Of a DNA stretch of 64,000 nucleotides, positions 59,464 through 64,000 are shown piece by piece. Positions within the stretch are counted from its first letter, which is position 1; the number at the start of each line of letters is the position of its first letter. A program made the position numbers and the translations under genes. Source of the stretch: Paenibacillus polysaccharolyticus (GTDB lineage: Bacteria > Bacillota > Bacilli > Paenibacillales > Paenibacillaceae); NCBI RefSeq assembly GCF_900102085.1, contig NZ_FMVM01000011.1, forward strand, positions 62,001 to 126,000, written 5' to 3'. Below the pieces are notes generated by a model. It made no database searches. It had not been told where the DNA came from and saw only the letters and a list, made by a program, of their open reading frames with translations.

Positions 59464-60024
59464 ATGGAAATCGTTGGACAACAGATTCGGATCACTAGCT
59501 TAAACGAGCAGGATATGGACTTTATATGCAAACTGGAATGTGATGCAAGCTTGTGGAATTATGAGGAGAGTGTGGAAACGAAGGAAGAGGACGCGAAGGA
59601 GAAGTACCGGAGTCACTTCCCCGTTGAGGGCGAGACACCGTATGCGTATGATTTTGTTATCCGTCGCTTGAATGATGCCAGTGATACACCAGTGGGCATC
59701 GTTCAGATGTGGAGTTACGTTGATTTTCGCAAAAGCTGGGAGATTGGTTTCGCAGTGCTGCCTGAATATGCAGGACAGGGGTACGGAAGCGAGGCGACCC
59801 GGTTATTACTACAATTTGCATTTAACGAGTTACAAGCACACAAAGTCGTAGGCATGTGTAATGCCGAGAATGTAAAATCAGCGGCTTTAATGCAGCATGT
59901 AGGCATGACAAGAGAAGCCATTTTCAAGGAAGAGTTATGGTGGCGGAATAAGTGGACGGACCAGTGTTTTTTCTCCATTTTGGACAGCGAGTTTAAGAAG
60001 CATGGAATGCACGTAAGTCGGTAG
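59464..60024 (+). CDS. GNAT acetyltransferase, RimJ/RimL type
   Basis: A 186-residue protein with the full GNAT core: IGFAVLPEYAGQGYGSEATRLLLQFAF carrying the acetyl-CoA loop, VVGMCNAENVKSAALMQHVG and the closing LWWRNKWTDQCFFSIL. It acetylates a protein N-terminus or small amine. Starts with ATG 59464 just after CTAGGCACTAGT with no clear site. Confidence 0.88.
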   Translation: MEIVGQQIRITSLNEQDMDFICKLECDASLWNYEESVETKEEDAKEKYRSHFPVEGETPYAYDFVIRRLNDASDTPVGIVQMWSYVDFRKSWEIGFAVLPEYAGQGYGSEATRLLLQFAFNELQAHKVVGMCNAENVKSAALMQHVGMTREAIFKEELWWRNKWTDQCFFSILDSEFKKHGMHVSR

Positions 60025-60068
60025 TAACAAGCTAAGACACGCCTTAATAATAGAGGGGGGAAAATCTA

Positions 60069-60713
60069 ATGCTCAGGCCTAAACTGGTTTTGCTAAGCGA
60101 TCTGTATTTTGAGCCCCATGATGAACTGAATGAGAGAATTCGAAGTTTGTTTCAGCACAAAAAGCCTTCAATCGGTTACATCCCTTCCTGTTCCGACCCA
60201 CAGCGGATTTATGTCGAGCACACTCGGCGTTTTTATCGCCAGTTTGGGATGGAAGATGTGCAGTATTATGATCTGGATACCGAGTATGAGGAAAGCATGC
60301 TGGACTCTCTTTTCCAATGTGACGCAATTCATTTATCTGGCGGGAATACGTTTTATTTTCTAAGTTTGCTACAGCAACGAAATATGCTTGAACAGCTGCG
60401 TTCCTATATCAGTGACGGTGGTATTTTGATTGGGGTTAGCGCGGGCAGTATCCTGATGACACCTACGATTCAAATAGCTGGATACGGTGAGGATGCAGAC
60501 GAGAATCATATCGGTTTGACCGATTTACAGGCCCTTGCTCTTGTAGATTTCGAGTTTGCACCCCATTGGGATCGTTCCGAAGAGATGATGAAATCATTCA
60601 GAGAATACGCTCAAAACCATCAAAGCAAAGTATATGCGTGCCCGGATGGTGGGGCTGTTGTTGTTGTAAATGAATCACTTGAATTATACGGCGGGGCAGT
60701 TCCTGCTTTGTAA
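60069..60713 (+). CDS. Peptidase S51 (dipeptidase E-like)
   Basis: A 214-residue protein with the S51 elements: DAIHLSGGNTFYFLSLLQ, then the nucleophile elbow LIGVSAGSILM with Ser, and a His in FAPHWDRSEEMM. Dipeptidase E cuts Asp-X dipeptides or acts on cyanophycin fragments. AGAGGGGGGAAAATCTA precedes the ATG. Probably the first gene of a run with phzF-like. Confidence 0.85.
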   Translation: MLRPKLVLLSDLYFEPHDELNERIRSLFQHKKPSIGYIPSCSDPQRIYVEHTRRFYRQFGMEDVQYYDLDTEYEESMLDSLFQCDAIHLSGGNTFYFLSLLQQRNMLEQLRSYISDGGILIGVSAGSILMTPTIQIAGYGEDADENHIGLTDLQALALVDFEFAPHWDRSEEMMKSFREYAQNHQSKVYACPDGGAVVVVNESLELYGGAVPAL

Positions 60714-60731
60714 AGAGAGGATGAAGAGTAG

Positions 60732-61625
60732 ATGTGTGCTATCCAAGTGTACCACTATGAAGCTTTTTCAAGCATTCCAGGCAAGGGCAACCCGGCGGGC
60801 GTTGTGTTTGAAGCAGATCATCTGAGTGAAACTGCAATGCAGCAGATTGCTCATGCTGTCGGTTTTAATGAGACGGTATTTGTATTGAAATCTGAAACGG
60901 CTGATGTCCGGTTACGTTATTTCACTCCGGGTCACGAGATTAATCTGTGTGGTCATGCGACGATGGCGGCGATGTATGGACTTAAGACAGGTCGTTTATT
61001 AGAGGGTAAAGACGCCATTACAATTGAAACTAACGTAGGTATATTACCAATTCAGTTTGAACAACAAGGTGACACCTGGTTGATGGAGATGAAGCAGGAT
61101 CAGCCACGTTTTGTTCCCTTTCAAGGCGATGTTGAGAAACTGGCTAAAGCAATTCATCTGACAACGGATGATCTGGACATGACCATGCCCATCGTTTACG
61201 GGAGTACAGGTACATGGACATTATTAATTCCGATTCGTCGTTTAGAGGCATTTGTTAAAATGAAACCGGATTCTTCTCAGTTCCCGGACATTTTATCTGA
61301 AAATCCCAAGTCATCCTTACATCCCTTCTGCTTCGAAACACGCGATGATGATGCTCTCATGCATGCAAGGCATTTCTCTTCGCCATACTCAGGTACAACG
61401 GAAGACCCGGTGACGGGCACCGCTTCAGGCGTGATGGGAGCCTATTATTTAACGTATGTGAATCAGGAGATTCACGAGGTTGATTTTACAGTAGAGCAAG
61501 GGCATGAGATTGGCAGAGATGGCAAGGTTCAGGTGAGTGTACGTCGGGAGCAAGAGGGAATGGATGTCCGAATCAGAGGAACGGCTGTTTATGTTCGGGA
61601 GATGAAGGTGGAAATAGACAGTTGA
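60732..61625 (+). CDS. PhzF-family isomerase
   Basis: A 297-residue protein with the PhzF pattern: GNPAGVV near residue 20, AVGFNETVFV with the catalytic Glu, FTPGHEINLCGHATMAA and EDPVTGTASGVMGAYYL. PhzF-like proteins are isomerases or epimerases; the phenazine pathway is absent here, so it is likely a general relative. Follows the S51 gene by 18 bases with AGAGAGGATGAAG. Confidence 0.9.
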   Translation: MCAIQVYHYEAFSSIPGKGNPAGVVFEADHLSETAMQQIAHAVGFNETVFVLKSETADVRLRYFTPGHEINLCGHATMAAMYGLKTGRLLEGKDAITIETNVGILPIQFEQQGDTWLMEMKQDQPRFVPFQGDVEKLAKAIHLTTDDLDMTMPIVYGSTGTWTLLIPIRRLEAFVKMKPDSSQFPDILSENPKSSLHPFCFETRDDDALMHARHFSSPYSGTTEDPVTGTASGVMGAYYLTYVNQEIHEVDFTVEQGHEIGRDGKVQVSVRREQEGMDVRIRGTAVYVREMKVEIDS

Positions 61626-61651
61626 GGTTCTGACAGAAGGAGAGAGTCAAG

Positions 61652-62416
61652 GTGAATGAAAAGACCATATTGAGCAGGCTCATCGAAGTATTAAAGGAAG
61701 AGTTAACCGACGCGTTAACAGGCGTGTATTTACATGGCTCCATGGCGATGGGATGTTTCCATCCGCTGCAGAGTGATATCGATATTTTAGTTGTATGTAG
61801 AGAGAAAAGGTCCTCTGAGAGTTACCGCAGAATCGCCGACCAACTGATACGTATAGAAGATGAAATGCATATTCCGAAAGGGTTTGAGATTAGTATTGTA
61901 CTAGAGTTAGCTGTAACACGTGGTCAATACCCTACACCTTTTGAGTTTCATTATTCTGCATATCACCGGGAGAAGTACAGAAATGATCCTGATTATCTCT
62001 GCGGTGGTCATGAAGACCCGGATGTGGTTGCACATATGGCGGTGATCTATGATCGAGGTATTGTGCTGTATGGCAAGCCGATTAAGGAATTGTTCCAACC
62101 GGCGAACCGCGAACATGTCATCCATTCTATCGCCTCCGATGCAAATTCAGCATTGGAGGAAATCGTGGATAATCCGGTCTATTACGTATTAAGTTTGTCG
62201 CGCGTGCTGTTGTATATTCAGGAATCAGTGATTTACTCCAAGCGAGAGGCTGGCGAGCGTGCGGTGGCAGAAGCAATGCCTGAACATCAGGAACTTATCT
62301 CGCAATGTTTGGCTAAGTACAACGGGGAACGTGAATCGGTCAATGTGGAACATACACGTTTAAGAGATTATGCCGAATATATGCTCAAACAAATTCAAGA
62401 AGCTATGCAGGCTTAA
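61652..62416 (+). CDS. Aminoglycoside-nucleotidyltransferase-like protein
   Basis: A 254-residue protein: the nucleotidyltransferase site GSMAMGCFHPLQSDIDILVV with the D-x-D pair at 42 and 44, and a C-terminal helical domain (DUF4111-like) with YYVLSLSRVLLYI and KREAGERAV. This is the layout of ANT(9)/ANT(3'') enzymes that adenylylate spectinomycin or streptomycin. Sequence reading alone cannot show drug activity; chromosomal relatives are common. GTG start with AGAAGGAGAGAGTC. Confidence 0.85.
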   Translation: MNEKTILSRLIEVLKEELTDALTGVYLHGSMAMGCFHPLQSDIDILVVCREKRSSESYRRIADQLIRIEDEMHIPKGFEISIVLELAVTRGQYPTPFEFHYSAYHREKYRNDPDYLCGGHEDPDVVAHMAVIYDRGIVLYGKPIKELFQPANREHVIHSIASDANSALEEIVDNPVYYVLSLSRVLLYIQESVIYSKREAGERAVAEAMPEHQELISQCLAKYNGERESVNVEHTRLRDYAEYMLKQIQEAMQA

Positions 62417-62431
62417 AGGAGAATATGACAT

Positions 62432-62704
62432 ATGAAAGAGTCACAACGGATCAAATGGGAGAAACAATTACAGCAAGGAAAAAGGCATCATATCCTAGTG
62501 CGCGGTGTTTTGGGCTGGGGTCTGCCACTTGCTTTTTTGTATACCTTGGTGATGACGTCATGGAGCGGGCAAAGTTTAACCTTGAATGGTGAGTTTTATG
62601 TAAACTTACTGACTGCACTTGTTCTGTTTCCTGCCGCCGGCATCTGGTATGGTGCCTGGACGTGGAAAATCCTTAAAATGAAAGTCGAGCAAGGCAGAAA
62701 GTAG
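62432..62704 (+). CDS. Small membrane protein
   Basis: A 90-residue protein with a basic N-terminus and two membrane segments (about 23-43 and 56-78). It follows the nucleotidyltransferase gene by 16 bases with AAAGGAGAATATGAC. Probably co-transcribed. Unknown family. Confidence 0.62.
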   Translation: MKESQRIKWEKQLQQGKRHHILVRGVLGWGLPLAFLYTLVMTSWSGQSLTLNGEFYVNLLTALVLFPAAGIWYGAWTWKILKMKVEQGRK

Positions 62705-62733
62705 AGCGGTGAGGTGAAGAAAGGATTGAGTAC

Positions 62734-63615
62734 ATGATTACTGAGCTGGAGGCTTCTGAATTTCACAAAATAAAACATCTAACCAATGCCTGTCGCAATA
62801 TGGAGGTCAAAGCAGTGGCATCAGGCATGAACCCGGGACGGGTCTATGTCGACGATACCCTCAATCCTCAAGCGGCACTTGTATGGGTTCAGGGGCAATC
62901 CGGTTATCAGCTAATTGGTGATTTTCAGAATGAAGTGTTCCGAAGTGAACTCCGAGAGTACATGGAGACACAGATTTATCCCACGTTAGCATCATTACAA
63001 ATTTCTGACGTAGAGATTGGCGTAGAAGATAGTCGGTGGGAAGCGGTACTTGAGCATATGGCTGGCCCGAGTGAACTGAACGATGATACACAGCATGTGT
63101 ATCTGCTAAACCCAACGGATGAAAGAATAGAGCGAACAGAGAAAACAAAGAGTGCCAAGCGCTCATCTTCCTCTAGAATGCTTATACAACCAGTCGAGGG
63201 AACACAGGTTATTATAATAGACGAAGTACTTTTGAAAGACGATAGGTTGAATAATCTTTCTTTTGTCACATATAAGATCAAGCATTTCTGGACAAACGTA
63301 GATGCTTTTCTGAAACATGGTGTTGGCTATGTTGTTACTCGCGAGGAAGAGATTGTGTGCATATGTATTTCTGCTTTTGTCGATGGAAACACACATGCCA
63401 TTGATATTGAAACATTGGAAGGTCATCGTAAGCGAAATTATGCTGCCTTGGCTGCTCAAGCGTATATGAACGAATGTAACGATAGAGGCATCCGTCCCTA
63501 TTGGGATTGCTCTCCGGATAACATAGGTTCGATCCGTTTAGCACAAGGTGCAGGTTTATCTCTGGATTTTAACTATCAGGTCTATTGGTACAGCATTTCA
63601 GAGTGTATGCGTTAG
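62734..63615 (+). CDS. GNAT-family acetyltransferase, paralogue of the 17.2-kb protein
   Basis: A 293-residue protein with a divergent N-terminal half and a C-terminal GNAT core (IETLEGHRKRNYAALAAQAY, DCSPDNIGSIRLAQGAGL, YQVYWYSI). It shares this layout and the closing region with the protein at 17194-18012. GAGGTGAAGAAAGGATTG precedes the ATG. Substrate unknown. Confidence 0.82.
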   Translation: MITELEASEFHKIKHLTNACRNMEVKAVASGMNPGRVYVDDTLNPQAALVWVQGQSGYQLIGDFQNEVFRSELREYMETQIYPTLASLQISDVEIGVEDSRWEAVLEHMAGPSELNDDTQHVYLLNPTDERIERTEKTKSAKRSSSSRMLIQPVEGTQVIIIDEVLLKDDRLNNLSFVTYKIKHFWTNVDAFLKHGVGYVVTREEEIVCICISAFVDGNTHAIDIETLEGHRKRNYAALAAQAYMNECNDRGIRPYWDCSPDNIGSIRLAQGAGLSLDFNYQVYWYSISECMR

Positions 63616-63635
63616 TAATTGAAGGGGGTAAGAGC

Positions 63636-64000
63636 GTGGATGAGACACTAGAGTCACAGGTCCAGTTTCTGATTGAAATAGACAAGCTGAAAACGATTGA
63701 ACGAAGAACGAGAATTATCCATGGCGATCGGCTCGAGAATGATGCAGAACATTCTTGGCATCTAGCCATGATGGCATTCATATTGCATGGTCATGCTAAC
63801 AAGGAAATCGACATGCTTAAAGTGATCAAGATGTTACTTGTTCATGACCTTGTTGAAATTGATGCCGGAGATACCTTTGCGTATGACACCCAAGGAAACA
63901 CAGATAAACATGAACGAGAGCTTAAAGCTGCACACAGATTATTTGGTATGTTGCCAGAAGACCAAGCCGAAGAACTGTTAAGTCTGTGGATGGAGTTCGA
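63636..64000 (+). CDS. HD-domain phosphohydrolase, 3' end cut by window edge
   Basis: GTG 63636 follows GAAGGGGG. The visible 121 residues hold the YfbR-like HD pattern: NDAEHSWHLAMMAF with a metal His, LLVHDLVEIDAGDTF with the HD pair, and LFGMLPEDQAEELLSLWMEF. Members remove phosphate from deoxynucleoside monophosphates. The end lies outside the window. Confidence 0.85.
   Translation, partial: MDETLESQVQFLIEIDKLKTIERRTRIIHGDRLENDAEHSWHLAMMAFILHGHANKEIDMLKVIKMLLVHDLVEIDAGDTFAYDTQGNTDKHERELKAAHRLFGMLPEDQAEELLSLWMEF

Noticed and set aside
60069..62416. Phenazine or antibiotic biosynthesis cluster, suggested by the PhzF-like and nucleotidyltransferase-like genes
   Set aside because: No other phenazine genes or large synthases are present. 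PhzF relatives and such transferases are common single genes in this group.

Overview
The window looks like chromosomal DNA of a Paenibacillus-type Firmicute. This is inferred from gene content only: YesM/YesN-type regulators with an LplB/YtcP sugar importer, many small Bacillales-type DUF genes, strong AGGAGG-like ribosome sites, frequent GTG/TTG starts and compact T-tailed terminators. No rRNA, tRNA, CRISPR array or intact transposase gene was seen. Functions are assigned by reading motifs, without any database search.

Layout. 1-3.2 kb is AT-rich and holds the end of one gene plus a 936-residue SMC/RecF-like ATPase with a CxxC hook, probably the edge of a defence island. It is followed by a decayed ParA-like fragment and an Xre repressor with palindromic operators (3.4-4.6 kb). 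At 4.8-15.7 kb lies a sugar ABC importer with its two-component system: binding lipoprotein, YesN-like regulator and YesM-like kinase on the minus strand, two permeases on the plus strand. An alpha/beta hydrolase gene sits between kinase and regulator, and two copies of a long palindromic repeat lie in the gaps. A broken duplicate of the binding-protein 3' end lies at 4.8 kb. At 15.8-29.8 kb are small unknown genes, rmuC, a FusB-like EF-G-binding protein behind a structured leader, an HxlR/oxidoreductase pair, an ECF sigma/anti-sigma pair and assorted enzymes.

At 29.8-35.6 kb a siderophore importer (binding lipoprotein plus two FecCD permeases, no ATPase) diverges from an OmpR/kinase pair, with a Fur-like box between them. 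35.7-36.0 kb carries four repeat cores at exact 50-bp phasing in a 2+2 inverted layout. At 37.5-42.9 kb come a zinc-type CDF exporter and a recognisable heme-stress module, hssR-hssS-hrtB-hrtA, with an HssR-like direct repeat before hrtB.

43-64 kb is a mosaic of short, mostly plus-strand genes: Nudix, DUF4275, DUF4304, DUF2785, DUF2569, histidine phosphatases, an orphan radical SAM enzyme, a phosphodiester glycosidase with a GT2-GtrA protein, LytTR/DUF3021, an Imm33-like protein, a truncated acetyltransferase, GNATs, a peptidase S51, PhzF and an aminoglycoside-nucleotidyltransferase-like protein. The right edge cuts an HD-domain gene.

Most notable signals: the FusB leader with competing stems, leader peptide and masked ribosome site; the palindromic repeat family; the SMC-like module at the left edge; and the conserved Hss/Hrt circuit.
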